A stretch of 64,000 nt of DNA, taken from DASQPR01 sp963724705. GTDB lineage: Bacteria > Actinomycetota > Actinomycetes > Mycobacteriales > Micromonosporaceae. The DNA lies in the NCBI GenBank assembly GCA_963724705.1, contig CAVRVS010000004.1, positions 1,550,001 to 1,614,000 on the forward strand, in the 5' to 3' direction. The notes under the pieces are model-generated. The model had not been told where the DNA came from and ran no database searches. It worked only from the letters and a program-made list of their open reading frames with translations. Below, piece by piece: positions 17,935 through 26,818 of this stretch. The number at the start of each line of letters is the position of its first letter. Position 1 is the stretch's first letter. The translations under genes were made by a program, and so were the position numbers.

Positions 17935-20580
17935 ATGCGCCAGGAGCCCGCCACCGCCGAGCACGCCCGCCTCGCCGAGGCCGACGCCGGCGTCCGATCG
18001 TGGCGGGCCTGGGGACCGTATCTGGCCGAGCGCGCCTGGGGCACGGTTCGAGAGGACTACAGCGAGCACGGCAACGCCTGGTCCTACTTTCCCCATGATC
18101 ATGCCCGGTCCCGCGTGTTCCGCTGGAACGAGGACGGGATGGCCGGCATCTGCGACGAAAAGCAGACGTTCTGCTTCGCCCTCGCATTGTGGAACGGCAA
18201 GGATCCGATTCTCAAGGAGCGGATGTTCGGCCTGTCCGGCGACACCGGCAACCACGGCGAAGACGTCAAGGAGTACTACTGGTACGAGGACTCGACGCCG
18301 ACCCACTCGTCGATGCGCTGGCGCTATCACTATCCGCAGGCGGCCTACCCGTACCGGCAGTTGACGGACGGCAATGCCGCGCGCGGCCGCAAGGATCCGG
18401 AATACGAACTGATCGACACCGGGGTCTTCGCCGAGGACCGCTACTGGTCGATCACGGTGGACTACGCGAAGGCCGACGTCACCGACCTGTGCATGGTGGT
18501 CACCGTCGCCAACCGTGGACCGGAGGCCGCGACGCTGCACGTGTTGCCGACGTTGTGGTTCCGCAACTCCTGGCGCTGGGGGCTCCCCGGCCGCGACGCC
18601 ATTCCGACGATCACCGCGACCGGGGACGGCCGGCTCGTCGCGCGCCACGAGACCATGGGGCGACTCGTGTTGGCCGGCGACGCGATCGCGGCGACGCCGG
18701 CCGGGCTCGCCTGCGACAACGAAGACAACGCGCAGCGCCTCTGGGGGCTTGCCGGTCCGTCGCCCTACCCCAAGGACGGCATCAACGACCACGTCGTGTC
18801 CGGGGCGGCAACCGTCAATCCCGCCGGTACGGGGACCAAAGCGGCGCTGCACTACGTGCTCACGGTGCCGGCCGGCGGGCAGACGACGATCCGGTTGCGG
18901 CTCGCGTCGACCGAGGCCGACCAGCTCGATCTCGGCGACGAGTTCGCCGCGGTGATGGCGGCGCGGGCCAGCGAGGCCGACGAGTTCTTCGCGGCGCTGG
19001 TGCCGGCCGGTACGACGGCGGACGAGGCGGCCCTCGTCCGCGCCGCGATCGCGGGGCTGATGTGGGGCAAGCAGTATTACCACTTCGACGTGGACCGGTG
19101 GCTGTCCGGCGACGCCGGCTCCACACCGCCGGCCGGCCATCGCAACGGCCGCAACTCCGCGTGGTGGCACTTCCACGCCGCCGATGTGATCTCGATGCCC
19201 GATCCCTGGGAGTATCCGTGGTTCGCGGCGTGGGATCTTGCGTTCCACTGCGTGACGATCGCGCGCGTCGACCCGGCGTTCGCCAAGGCGCAGCTCCTGC
19301 TCATTCTCCGTGACTGGTACCTGCATCCGGACGGGCGGATCCCGGCGTACGAGTGGGCGTTCGGCGACGTGAACCCGCCCGTACATGCCTGGGCCGCGCT
19401 TCGGGTGTTCGATCTCGACGGCGGCACCGACACCGAATTCCTCAGCCGTGTCATGCACAAGCTGCTGCTGAACTTCACCTGGTGGGTCAATCGCAAGGAC
19501 CTGGACGGCAACAACGTCTTCGAGGGCGGCTTCCTCGGCCTCGACAACGTCGGCCCGTTCGACCGGTCGGCCGCGCTGCCGGTCGCCGGCAACCTCCAGC
19601 AGTCCGACGCGACCGGCTGGATGGGCATGTACGCCTTGAACCTGCTGGAGATCGCCCTGCGGTTGGCCCGGCACGACCACGCGTACGAAGACGTCGCCAC
19701 GAAGTTCTTCGAACACTTCGCCTACATCGGCAAGGCGGCCAGCAAGCTCTGGGACGCCGACGACGAGTTCTACTGCGACGTGCTCCGGCTGGCCGACGGC
19801 GACGAGCTGCCGATGCGCATATTTTCGGTGGTCGGGCTCGTGCCGCTCTACGCGACCTCGAGCATGCGCTCGGCCGAACTGCACGACCTGCCCGATCTCG
19901 AGGAGCGCATCTCGTGGTTCCTGGCCCGCAAGCCGGAATACGCGAGCGTGGTCGGTGTCCACCGCCGGGACGACGAGGGCGATCTGCGGCGCCTGCTGTC
20001 GCTGGTCGCGCCCGAGCAGCTCCCCCGCATTCTCGCGCGCGTGTTCGACGAGGCGGAGTTCCTCAGCCCGTACGGCTTGCGGTCGCTGTCCCGCGTACAC
20101 GCCGAGAAGCCGTTCGTGATCGACCTCGACAACCAGCAGTTCACCGTCGACTACGAGCCCGGCGAGTCGCGGACCGCGACGTTCGGCGGCAACTCGAACT
20201 GGCGCGGCCCGATCTGGATGCCGGTCAACTACCTCATGATCGGGGCGCTGCGCGAATACGACGCCTACCTCGGCGACAAGGTGACCTTCGAATATCCGAC
20301 CGGGTCCGGCCGCAAGCAGAACCTCAGCGCGATCGCCGACGACCTGTCCGAACGGCTGATCAAGCTGTTCCTGCCCGGTCCGGACGGCCGCCGGCCGATC
20401 TACGGTGACTACGAGATGCTGGCGACGCATCCGGACTGGCGCGACCGCATCGTGTTCCCGGAGTATTTCCACGGCGATACCGGCGCCGGTCTCGGTGCCT
20501 GGCACCAGACCGGGTGGACGGCGCTCGTCGCGGCGCTCATCCTGAGTCGCAACGGCCACCACCCGCCGCGCATCCGGTAG
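17935..20580 (+). CDS. GH63-like glucosidase (MGH1-type alpha-barrel)
   Basis: 881 residues from ATG 17935, chosen for GGAG six bases upstream; ATGs at 17923 and 17926 are possible. There is no signal peptide, so the enzyme should be cytoplasmic. Motifs include YSEHGNAWSYFPHDHARSR and EDGMAGICD near the start, PDPWEYPWFAAWDLAFH and DWYLHPDGRIPAYEWAFGDVNPP in the catalytic barrel (acid/base region), and NSNWRGPIWMPVNYLMIGAL with FHGDTGAGLGAWHQTGW at the C-terminus. These are hallmarks of the (alpha/alpha)6 GH63/mannosyl-oligosaccharide glucosidase clan. The substrate in bacteria is uncertain; an alpha-glucan or glucosylglycerate-like compound is plausible, given the neighbouring debranching-type gene. 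Confidence 0.82.
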   Translation: MRQEPATAEHARLAEADAGVRSWRAWGPYLAERAWGTVREDYSEHGNAWSYFPHDHARSRVFRWNEDGMAGICDEKQTFCFALALWNGKDPILKERMFGLSGDTGNHGEDVKEYYWYEDSTPTHSSMRWRYHYPQAAYPYRQLTDGNAARGRKDPEYELIDTGVFAEDRYWSITVDYAKADVTDLCMVVTVANRGPEAATLHVLPTLWFRNSWRWGLPGRDAIPTITATGDGRLVARHETMGRLVLAGDAIAATPAGLACDNEDNAQRLWGLAGPSPYPKDGINDHVVSGAATVNPAGTGTKAALHYVLTVPAGGQTTIRLRLASTEADQLDLGDEFAAVMAARASEADEFFAALVPAGTTADEAALVRAAIAGLMWGKQYYHFDVDRWLSGDAGSTPPAGHRNGRNSAWWHFHAADVISMPDPWEYPWFAAWDLAFHCVTIARVDPAFAKAQLLLILRDWYLHPDGRIPAYEWAFGDVNPPVHAWAALRVFDLDGGTDTEFLSRVMHKLLLNFTWWVNRKDLDGNNVFEGGFLGLDNVGPFDRSAALPVAGNLQQSDATGWMGMYALNLLEIALRLARHDHAYEDVATKFFEHFAYIGKAASKLWDADDEFYCDVLRLADGDELPMRIFSVVGLVPLYATSSMRSAELHDLPDLEERISWFLARKPEYASVVGVHRRDDEGDLRRLLSLVAPEQLPRILARVFDEAEFLSPYGLRSLSRVHAEKPFVIDLDNQQFTVDYEPGESRTATFGGNSNWRGPIWMPVNYLMIGALREYDAYLGDKVTFEYPTGSGRKQNLSAIADDLSERLIKLFLPGPDGRRPIYGDYEMLATHPDWRDRIVFPEYFHGDTGAGLGAWHQTGWTALVAALILSRNGHHPPRIR

Positions 20581-20634
20581 CGCCGTCTACGGCAACGCCG
20601 CATCCGGTCGGCGTCACAGTCCACGAAGGAGCGC

Positions 20635-21819
20635 ATGGCATCGATGGCCGATTACCACAACGAAATCTACGCGGCCGGGCTCGCCGGCATCCGGCCGTCG
20701 TTGCCGACCGATCTGACCCGGCTGGAATCCGTTGCCCGCCGCCGGCTGTCCGACACCGCGTACGGCTATGTCGCCGGGTCCGCAGGCACCGGCGCGACGG
20801 CGCGGGCGAACCGGGCCGCGTTCGATCGGTGGCGGATCGTGCCCCGCCTTCTGCGTGACGTGTCGCAGCCCGACCTCGGTGTGACCGTTCTCGGCACCAC
20901 GATGCCGGCGCCGGTGATCCTCGGCCCGATCGGCGTCCTCGGCATCTATCACCGGGAGGCCGAGTTGCATGTCGCCCGGGCCGCTGGCGCGCTGGGTGCG
21001 CCGATGATCCTGAGTACGGTCTCGTCGACCCGGATGGAGGACGTCGCGGCCACCGGCGACGGGCCGAAGTGGTTCCAGCTCTACTGGCCGCGCGAGCGCG
21101 ACGTCGCGGCGAGCCTCGTCGAGCGCGCGCGGGCGGCCGGGTTCACCACTCTCGTCGTCACGCTGGACACGTTCCGGCTCGCCTGGCGGCCGCGCGACCT
21201 CGACCACGGGTTCCTGCCGTTCCTCACCGGCGATGGGCTGATCAACTACTTCACGGACCCGGCGTTCTGCCGCCTGGCCGGGATTGAGGACGCAGCGGCA
21301 GCGTCAACCGACGCCGCGCGGCTGCACAACGCAGCCGCGATCCAATACTGGGCAACGATCTTCGGCAACCCGACCTTGACCTGGGACGATCTCGGATGGC
21401 TGCGCGAGCGCTGGCCCGGACCGATCGTCCTCAAGGGAATCCAGCACCCGGCCGACGCCCGCCGCGCAGTCGACGCGGGTATGGACGGGATCGTCGTGTC
21501 GAACCACGGCGGCCGTCAGATCGACAGTGCGATCGGATCCCTCGACGCGTTGCCGTCCATTGTGGATGCCGCCGGCGATCAACTGGCCATCCTGTTCGAC
21601 AGCGGAGTCCGCACCGGCTCCGACATCGCCAAGGCGCTCGCGCTCGGCGCCAAGGCCGTGCTCATCGGGCGGCCATACGTCTACGGGCTCGCGCTCGGCG
21701 GCGAGGAGGGCGTCCGGCATGTACTCCGGACGCTGTACACCGAGCTGGAGTTGACCTTGACACTGGCCGGGATCGCGCGGCCGGCCGATCTGTCGGCCGA
21801 ATTCCTGTCGCGCGCCTGA
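20635..21819 (+). CDS. FMN-dependent alpha-hydroxy-acid oxidase (lactate 2-monooxygenase type)
   Basis: 394 residues with GAAGGAG before the ATG. It is a TIM-barrel flavoprotein of the lactate oxidase/mandelate dehydrogenase family. Visible motifs are AYGYVAGSAGTGAT near the start, PVILGPIGVLGIYHREAE, KWFQLYW (FMN binding), VVTLDTFRLAWRPRDLDHGFLPF with the extended loop of lactate monooxygenases, VLKGIQHPADAR (lysine), VVSNHGGRQ (catalytic His) and LFDSGVRTGSDIAKAL (FMN phosphate). The length and loop match mycobacterial lactate 2-monooxygenase, which converts lactate to acetate, CO2 and water. It could feed the citrate cycle, but substrate specificity is not proven. Confidence 0.88.
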   Translation: MASMADYHNEIYAAGLAGIRPSLPTDLTRLESVARRRLSDTAYGYVAGSAGTGATARANRAAFDRWRIVPRLLRDVSQPDLGVTVLGTTMPAPVILGPIGVLGIYHREAELHVARAAGALGAPMILSTVSSTRMEDVAATGDGPKWFQLYWPRERDVAASLVERARAAGFTTLVVTLDTFRLAWRPRDLDHGFLPFLTGDGLINYFTDPAFCRLAGIEDAAAASTDAARLHNAAAIQYWATIFGNPTLTWDDLGWLRERWPGPIVLKGIQHPADARRAVDAGMDGIVVSNHGGRQIDSAIGSLDALPSIVDAAGDQLAILFDSGVRTGSDIAKALALGAKAVLIGRPYVYGLALGGEEGVRHVLRTLYTELELTLTLAGIARPADLSAEFLSRA

Positions 21820-21824
21820 TCCCG

Positions 21825-22355
21825 CTACCCGGCCGGACTGGCGGCCGGCTCTCCGGCATGGTCAGGATCGATGAGCGCGGCCACCGACAGCAGTCGCCTC
21901 AGGTCGGCGCTGGCCGTCCGCGCGCTCTCCTCGACCGCCTGCATCCGGACCAGGACGTCCTCGGGATGCGCGTCCCGGACGAGTGCCTGCTGCACGGCCA
22001 CCGCCTCGACGATCAACGCGGCCAGGTTCGCATCGACAGTCTCGGCCAGGCCACGGGCCACCGCCTGCCGCCGCACCGCCAGGCCCGACTCCGGGTCCCC
22101 GGGCCCTTGTGCGGGTACACGCTCACTGGCGGCCGCCGGCCCGGAGCCGTTGCCGGAGGCCGCCGCCGGCTTCGGCCGTACCGACAGAAGGACCGTGGCC
22201 CATACGACCGCAAGCCCGGCGATCACGATGGCCACGACGAACGCTGGTCCGTCGCGTCGGGCCAGCCAAAGCTCTGCCACCGCGACCAGAGCGAGGAAAC
22301 CGATCGACACTGAGACGGCCGGACCGGCCGGGCGGGGCAGCCGCATCGTGCGCAT
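21825..22355 (-). CDS. Two-helix membrane protein of unknown function
   Basis: 176 residues from ATG 22355. Two adjacent membrane helices (VSVSIGFLALVAVAELWLA and FVVAIVIAGLAVVWATVLLSV) are followed by a cytoplasmic helical region, GLAVRRQAVARGLAETVDANLAALIVEAVAVQQALV...MQAVEESARTASADLRRLLSV, which could form a coiled coil. No enzyme motif is recognised. The start is supported by a TATGGT -10 element six bases upstream. The stop lies five bases from the convergent lactate monooxygenase-type gene. Confidence 0.55.
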   Translation of the reverse strand: MRTMRLPRPAGPAVSVSIGFLALVAVAELWLARRDGPAFVVAIVIAGLAVVWATVLLSVRPKPAAASGNGSGPAAASERVPAQGPGDPESGLAVRRQAVARGLAETVDANLAALIVEAVAVQQALVRDAHPEDVLVRMQAVEESARTASADLRRLLSVAALIDPDHAGEPAASPAG

Positions 22356-22361
22356 GGAGGC

Positions 22362-22367
22362 ACCATA
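22362..22367 (-). promoter_or_regulatory. -10 hexamer of a probable leaderless promoter
   Basis: TATGGT on the minus strand ends six bases before ATG 22355, leaving no room for a ribosome binding site. Confidence 0.4.
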
Positions 22368-22481
22368 GGACGTGTCCGGACGTTTTGCCGTCCGCCGACC
22401 CGTCTGGGAGGCTGACGAAAGGTGCACAAGCCAAATCGAGACGTGACGTGATTCTCGCCTCATGGACCGGCGTGTCCGGTG

Positions 22482-22505
22482 TTCACCACGAGGGCATACG
22501 GTGAA
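22482..22505. promoter_or_regulatory. Inverted repeat upstream of citrate synthase
   Basis: TTCACC (22482-22487) and GGTGAA (22500-22505) flank a 12-nt spacer about 50-70 bp before the start codon. The half-sites are the same as those of the palindrome at 8737-8752. Confidence 0.3.
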
Positions 22506-22552
22506 TAGACCGTGGTCAAGTGTTTTTCCTCAAAGACGAGCGAGGGATTGTC

Positions 22553-23836
22553 GTGGCGGATGTGAGCCTGGAAACCCCTGGTGGAAACGTAACGCTATCC
22601 AATGTGCCAGCGGTCGATGGCGCATCCGGACTGGACATCGGAAAGCTGCTCTCGGGCACCGGCTATGTCACGTACGATCCCGGGTTCGTCAATACGGCGA
22701 ACGTGAAGTCCGAGATCACCTACATCGATGGCGACGCCGGGATCTTGCGATATCGCGGCTACCCCATCAACCAGCTGGCCGAGAACTCGAGCTTCCTCGA
22801 GGTCTGTTATCTGCTGATGTATGGCGAGCTGCCGACCGGCGACCAGCTCGAGGAGTTCACTGACCGGATCCGCATCCACACGCTCCTGCACGAGGACATG
22901 CGGCGGTTCTTCGAGTTTTTCCCGCGCGACGCGCACCCGATGTCGGTGCTGTCCGCGGCGGTCAGTGCGCTGGGCACGTTCTACCAGGACAGCCTGAACC
23001 CGTTCGACAACGAGCAGGTCGAGATCTCGACCGTACGGCTGCTGGCCAAGCTCCCGACGATCGCGTCGTACGCGTACAAAAAGTCCATCGGTCAGCCGAT
23101 GCTCTACCCGGACAACTCATATCCGTACGTCGACAACTTCCTACGCATGACGTTCGGTGTCCCGGCCACCGGGTACGACGTCGACCCGGTGATGGCTCGG
23201 GCGCTCGACCAGTTGTTCATCCTGCACGCCGACCACGAACAGAACTGCTCGACCTCGGCCGTACGCCTCGTCGGATCGGCGCAGGCGAGCTTATTCGCCT
23301 CGGTATCCGCCGGCGTGGACGCGCTGTCCGGCCCGCTGCACGGCGGCGCGAACGAGCAGGTGCTCCAGATGCTCGCCGGCATCCAGGCCGATGGGGGCGA
23401 CGTCAAGAAGTTCGTCGAGCGCGTGAAGGCCCGCGAAAAGGGCGTACGTCTGATGGGCTTCGGCCACCGGGTCTACAAGAACTACGACCCGCGGGCCGCG
23501 ATCGTCAAGAAGTCGGTCACCGAGGTGCTCGAGCGGATGCACAAGCCGGACCCGCTGCTCGACCTCGCCATGCAGCTTGAAGAGATCGCGCTCGCCGACG
23601 ACTACTTCGTCTCGCGCAAGCTCTACCCGAACGTCGACTTCTACACCGGCCTCATCTACAAGGCGATGGGCTTCCCGACGAAGATGTTCACCGCGCTGTT
23701 CGCGATCGGCCGGCTGCCCGGCTGGATCGCGCAGTGGCGCGAGATGATCAACGACCCGGAGACGAAGATCGGTCGACCGCGCCAGGTCTACACCGGTGCG
23801 GCCGAGCGTCCGTTCGTGCCGATCGGCAACCGCTGA
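22553..23836 (+). CDS. gltA: Citrate synthase (type I hexameric)
   Basis: 427 residues from GTG 22553, with GAGGGA seven bases upstream; the in-frame ATG further left lacks a ribosome site. It condenses acetyl-CoA with oxaloacetate, the entry step of the citrate cycle. The N-terminal small beta domain (SGTGYVTYDPGFVNTANVKSEITYIDGD) is the one found in type I, NADH-sensitive-type bacterial enzymes. Catalytic residues are visible: the His of GPLHGGANEQV, the His of MGFGHRVYKNYDPRA and the Asp of LYPNVDFYTGLIYK. The gene is monocistronic, with an inverted repeat upstream and a strong hairpin 21 bp after the stop. Confidence 0.96.
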   Translation: MADVSLETPGGNVTLSNVPAVDGASGLDIGKLLSGTGYVTYDPGFVNTANVKSEITYIDGDAGILRYRGYPINQLAENSSFLEVCYLLMYGELPTGDQLEEFTDRIRIHTLLHEDMRRFFEFFPRDAHPMSVLSAAVSALGTFYQDSLNPFDNEQVEISTVRLLAKLPTIASYAYKKSIGQPMLYPDNSYPYVDNFLRMTFGVPATGYDVDPVMARALDQLFILHADHEQNCSTSAVRLVGSAQASLFASVSAGVDALSGPLHGGANEQVLQMLAGIQADGGDVKKFVERVKAREKGVRLMGFGHRVYKNYDPRAAIVKKSVTEVLERMHKPDPLLDLAMQLEEIALADDYFVSRKLYPNVDFYTGLIYKAMGFPTKMFTALFAIGRLPGWIAQWREMINDPETKIGRPRQVYTGAAERPFVPIGNR

Positions 23837-23857
23837 GGCCGGTCGCCCGCACCGATT

Positions 23858-23894
23858 CGAACAACGCCCAGGCCGGCGGCCTGGGCGTTGTTCG
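23858..23894. terminator. Strong bidirectional hairpin after gltA
   Basis: A perfect 17-bp stem (23858-23874 with 23878-23894) closes on a 3-nt loop. It begins 21 bp after the gltA stop and can also serve the convergent PP2C gene. A second, weaker inverted repeat, TCAAGAT-N5-ATCTTGA, lies at 23959-23977. Confidence 0.85.
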
Positions 23895-24022
23895 TGCTCG
23901 ACGGCGTGACCTTGGGGCGCCAGGGGTGTGATCTTGGACGGATAAGACCGCTAGCACTTCAAGATCGCGTATCTTGATCCGGGACCGGCGCCTCCAAGCG
24001 GCGGTCGGTCGGGATGACTACG

Positions 24023-24742
24023 TCAGGCCTCGACGACGTCGGCGACGATCACCGTGACGTTGTCCGGAGCGCCGGCGGCCAGCGTGAGCTTCACCAGTGT
24101 CTGCGCGCATTCCTCGACGTCGGGGTGCATGCCGAGGACGGCGGCGATCGTGTCGTCGGTGATGACGTCGCTCAGGCCGTCGCTGCACACCAGCAGCCGG
24201 TCGCCGACCGTGGGCGACCAGACCTCGGTGTGCAACTCGTAACCGCCGCCCTGCAGGGCCTGCATGACCAGCGAACGCTGTGGATGATGACGGGCCTCGA
24301 CCCGATCGATCTCGCCGGCGTCCACGAGCATCTGCACGTACGTGTCGTCGACGGTGACCTGAGTGAACGCCCCGTCGTGCAGCAGGTAGCCGCGAGAGTC
24401 ACCGACGTGCGCGAGGTAGATCTGGTCGTCGACCAGCAGCACGGCCGTGCACGTGGTGCCCATGCCGTAGCGATCCGGATCCTCGTCGGCGACGGTCTGG
24501 ATCTCGTCATTGGCCGTGGCCACGGCAATGCGCAGCACCCGCTCCGGGTCGCCATCGGGCAGCTTGGCCTCGAGGTCGCGCAGCCCACGGATGACGATGT
24601 CGCTCGCGAGTTCACCGGCCGGCAGCCCGCCGATGCCATCGGCGACGACGATGAGTCGGGCGCCCGCGAACGCGGAGTCCTCGTTGTTTGACCGGATTAG
24701 TCCGGGATCGGTGACCACCGCCGAGTGCAGCGCGAGACTCAT
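24023..24742 (-). CDS. PP2C-family Ser/Thr protein phosphatase
   Basis: 239 residues from ATG 24742. It has all the metal-binding and catalytic motifs of the bacterial PP2C/PPM family: RSNNEDSAF, VVADGIGGLPAGE, HVGDSRGYLL, LLVCSDGLSDVI and GAPDNVTVIV. It has no membrane helix, so unlike PstP of mycobacteria it is soluble and consists of the catalytic domain alone. It probably reverses phosphorylation by the Ser/Thr kinases elsewhere in the window, which is inference. It is divergent from the LuxR-type regulator gene, with only 62 bp between the starts. Confidence 0.92.
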   Translation of the reverse strand: MSLALHSAVVTDPGLIRSNNEDSAFAGARLIVVADGIGGLPAGELASDIVIRGLRDLEAKLPDGDPERVLRIAVATANDEIQTVADEDPDRYGMGTTCTAVLLVDDQIYLAHVGDSRGYLLHDGAFTQVTVDDTYVQMLVDAGEIDRVEARHHPQRSLVMQALQGGGYELHTEVWSPTVGDRLLVCSDGLSDVITDDTIAAVLGMHPDVEECAQTLVKLTLAAGAPDNVTVIVADVVEA

Positions 24743-24791
24743 TGGTCGATCATGCACGGTCGCAGGTCAAAAGTCTCTACGCACAAGTACG

Positions 24792-24797
24792 TATCCT
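24792..24797 (+). promoter_or_regulatory. -10 hexamer of a probable leaderless promoter
   Basis: TATCCT ends seven bases before GTG 24805; no ribosome binding site is present. The -35 region is not recognisable. Confidence 0.4.
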
Positions 24798-24804
24798 GGA
24801 CGCC

Positions 24805-25947
24805 GTGACGTCCCTGTCGATGGTCGGCCACTCGGATGATGTGGGTGAGCTCGCGACCGCCTGGTGTGCAGGCGATACGTCGCGCGGACGGACGGCAGTG
24901 ATCACCGGAGCGGCCGGCGTCGGCAAGAGCCGCCTCGTCACCGCCGCACTCGAAGCCTTCGACCCGGCGCCCTCGACGATTCTGGCCGGAACCGCCCGCC
25001 TGCACTCGCCGGCGCCCTACGACTGGCTGGCCGCCGTGCTCGACCGCACCGGCCTGCCGCCGACGACCGAGTTGCGCGCGCCGGCGGACGCACTGGCCTG
25101 GCTGGCGCAGGATCCGGACGTGCCACGCGAGCGGTACGCGCCGGACGCGCTGCTCCGCATCGCGGTACGACTTGTCCGGGCGCTCGTCGGCGACGGGCCG
25201 GCCGTCTTGGTGGCAGAGGATCTGCACGCGCTCGACCCGGCCAGCCTCAACCTGCTCGCCGCGCTGGCGGCAACGCCCGACCTGCCGGTGCTGCTGCTGG
25301 TGACGAGTCGCCCGCCGGAGGCCGACGAAGCGGGCCGGTTGGTTGCCCGTACGCTCGCGCGGCTGGCCGGTGGAGCCGGTGCGGTCCGGGTGCACCTGCG
25401 GCCGCTCGGCCGGCCCGAGATCGCGGACGCGCTGACCCAGGTCTACCGGCCCGAACTCGTGACCGACGCGGTCATCGACGCCGCTCTGCGGCGCAGTGGC
25501 GGAAATCCGTACCAGTTAACCGAACTGCTGGCCGACCTCGGCGGCCGCGACCCGGCCGCGCTGATCGCCGCGGACGGCGGCCGGGACCAACAACCACCGA
25601 CGCACCTGACCGCCCGCGAGCGTGATGTGATCGCGTGTCTCGCTGCCGGCATGGCCAACAAGCAGATCGCCCGATCGCTCGGGATCTCGGTGCGAACCGT
25701 CACCGTCCACGTCTCGAACCTGCTGCGGAAGACGGGTACGGCATCCCGCACGGACGCGGCGGTCTGGGCGGTGCGCCACGATGTCGGTCCGACCGTCGCC
25801 GAGCCGTCGGAGATCGCCGGCCCGACGGAGACGGCCGACGCCGAGACCGACCGGACTGAGTCCGAGACCGACCGGACTGAGTCCGAGACCGACCGGATCG
25901 GGACCGAGCCGGCGTTGGTCGGATCGGCTGGGGCGCGTGGCCGCTAG
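24805..25947 (+). CDS. AAA ATPase / LuxR-type transcriptional regulator
   Basis: 380 residues from GTG 24805 (ATG 24820 is possible). A P-loop ATPase domain comes first: Walker A ITGAAGVGKSRLV, Walker B VLVAEDLHALD and a sensor-like LLLVTSRPP. The C-terminal LuxR helix-turn-helix is LTARERDVIACLAAGMANKQIARSLGISVRTVTVHVSNLL, complete with the recognition helix. The architecture is a miniature of the LAL regulators, without their long tetratricopeptide region. After the HTH there is an acidic Thr/Glu tail containing a 7-residue repeat. The stop overlaps the stop of the convergent yaaA gene in CTAG. Its target genes are unknown. Confidence 0.88.
   Translation: MTSLSMVGHSDDVGELATAWCAGDTSRGRTAVITGAAGVGKSRLVTAALEAFDPAPSTILAGTARLHSPAPYDWLAAVLDRTGLPPTTELRAPADALAWLAQDPDVPRERYAPDALLRIAVRLVRALVGDGPAVLVAEDLHALDPASLNLLAALAATPDLPVLLLVTSRPPEADEAGRLVARTLARLAGGAGAVRVHLRPLGRPEIADALTQVYRPELVTDAVIDAALRRSGGNPYQLTELLADLGGRDPAALIAADGGRDQQPPTHLTARERDVIACLAAGMANKQIARSLGISVRTVTVHVSNLLRKTGTASRTDAAVWAVRHDVGPTVAEPSEIAGPTETADAETDRTESETDRTESETDRIGTEPALVGSAGARGR
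25843..25905 (+). repeat. 21-bp tandem repeat coding for E-T-D-R-T-E-S
   Basis: Two identical 21-bp units (25843-25863 and 25864-25884) and a third diverged copy lie in the 3' end of the LuxR-type gene and encode an acidic heptapeptide repeat. The length is a multiple of three, so changes in copy number would preserve the frame. Confidence 0.8.
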
Positions 25948-26771
25948 ATCTCGCTGACGATCACGTCGAGCCGTGCTGGGCGTCGACCGGCCGGTTCGTG
26001 CTCCACCCGGTATTTGAGATCGCGCAGTGCGGTGACCAGTTCGTCGGGCGTGCGCGGGTCCGCGCCGGCCGTGACCAGATCACGAACGATGCGACCCTTC
26101 GTCGCCTTGTTGAAATGACTGACCACGCTGCGGCGGGGCACACCGTCGACCAGGCGTTCGTGCAGCACCCGCACCGTGGCGGTTCGGCCGATCGTCGCGC
26201 CCGTCGGTGCCCACATGCTCGCGTACCCCGTCGACCGTAGATCGAGGACGAGGTCATCGGTGACGACCCCGAGCATGGGTCGGGCCAACGCACGCCGCCA
26301 ATGGGCGGCCAGACCGCCCACGCCGGGCAGTGTGATTCCGATGGAGCAGCGGTACGGCGGGATCCGGTCGCCCAGTCGCAGCACACCCCAGAGGCCGGAG
26401 AACACGAGTACGGACCGATGGAGCCGGGCCGACACGTCCGGCGGCAGGGTTCCGACGTCCAGAGCCGCGTACAGCACGCCGGTGTATATCTCGGCCGCCG
26501 GGTGCGCCGGGGCGCGGCGCAGCGCGACGTTGCGGGCGAGTTCGTCGAGCTGACCGGGTCCGAGCCCGAGTACGTCGAGCCCGGTGTCGCTGTGCCTGCT
26601 GACCCTAACCAAAGCGGAGAGCACGGCGCGGCGGGCCGCGACGAGACCCCGAACGCTGAGCTCGGCGAGATCGACCGGCCCGGTGCGGCCGGCGGGCTCG
26701 GCGGACTCGGCGGTGTCGGCCGTCGAGCCTGGACCGGCCTTTGTCTCGGACGGCGGAAGCAGGATCTGCAC
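25944..26771 (-). CDS. yaaA: YaaA family peroxide-stress protein
   Basis: 275 residues from GTG 26771. The N-terminus MQILLPPSETK and the internal segments VFSGLWGVLRLGDRIPPYR and SHFNKATKGRIVRDLV are diagnostic of the YaaA/DUF328 family, whose Escherichia coli member lowers free intracellular iron during hydrogen peroxide stress and has a DNA-binding-like fold. An Ala/Asp/Glu-rich insertion (residues 12-32) is an actinobacterial addition. A TAGCCT -10 element six bases before the start suggests a leaderless message. It lies downstream of the sigma-factor gene on the same strand. Confidence 0.9.
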   Translation of the reverse strand: MQILLPPSETKAGPGSTADTAESAEPAGRTGPVDLAELSVRGLVAARRAVLSALVRVSRHSDTGLDVLGLGPGQLDELARNVALRRAPAHPAAEIYTGVLYAALDVGTLPPDVSARLHRSVLVFSGLWGVLRLGDRIPPYRCSIGITLPGVGGLAAHWRRALARPMLGVVTDDLVLDLRSTGYASMWAPTGATIGRTATVRVLHERLVDGVPRRSVVSHFNKATKGRIVRDLVTAGADPRTPDELVTALRDLKYRVEHEPAGRRPARLDVIVSEI

Positions 26772-26777
26772 CGCGTC

Positions 26778-26783
26778 AGGCTA
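26778..26783 (-). promoter_or_regulatory. -10 hexamer of a probable leaderless promoter
   Basis: TAGCCT on the minus strand lies six bases before the yaaA GTG, with no ribosome binding site between. Confidence 0.4.
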
Positions 26784-26818
26784 CCGAGCCGGGCATCCTG
26801 GAGCCGCGGGCCGCGCGT

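Noticed and set aside
17917..20562. An 881-residue open frame on the minus strand opposite the GH63-like gene
   Set aside because: It is a high-GC antisense frame over a gene with clear family motifs. Its translation is Arg/Val/Gly/His-rich, without recognisable domains.
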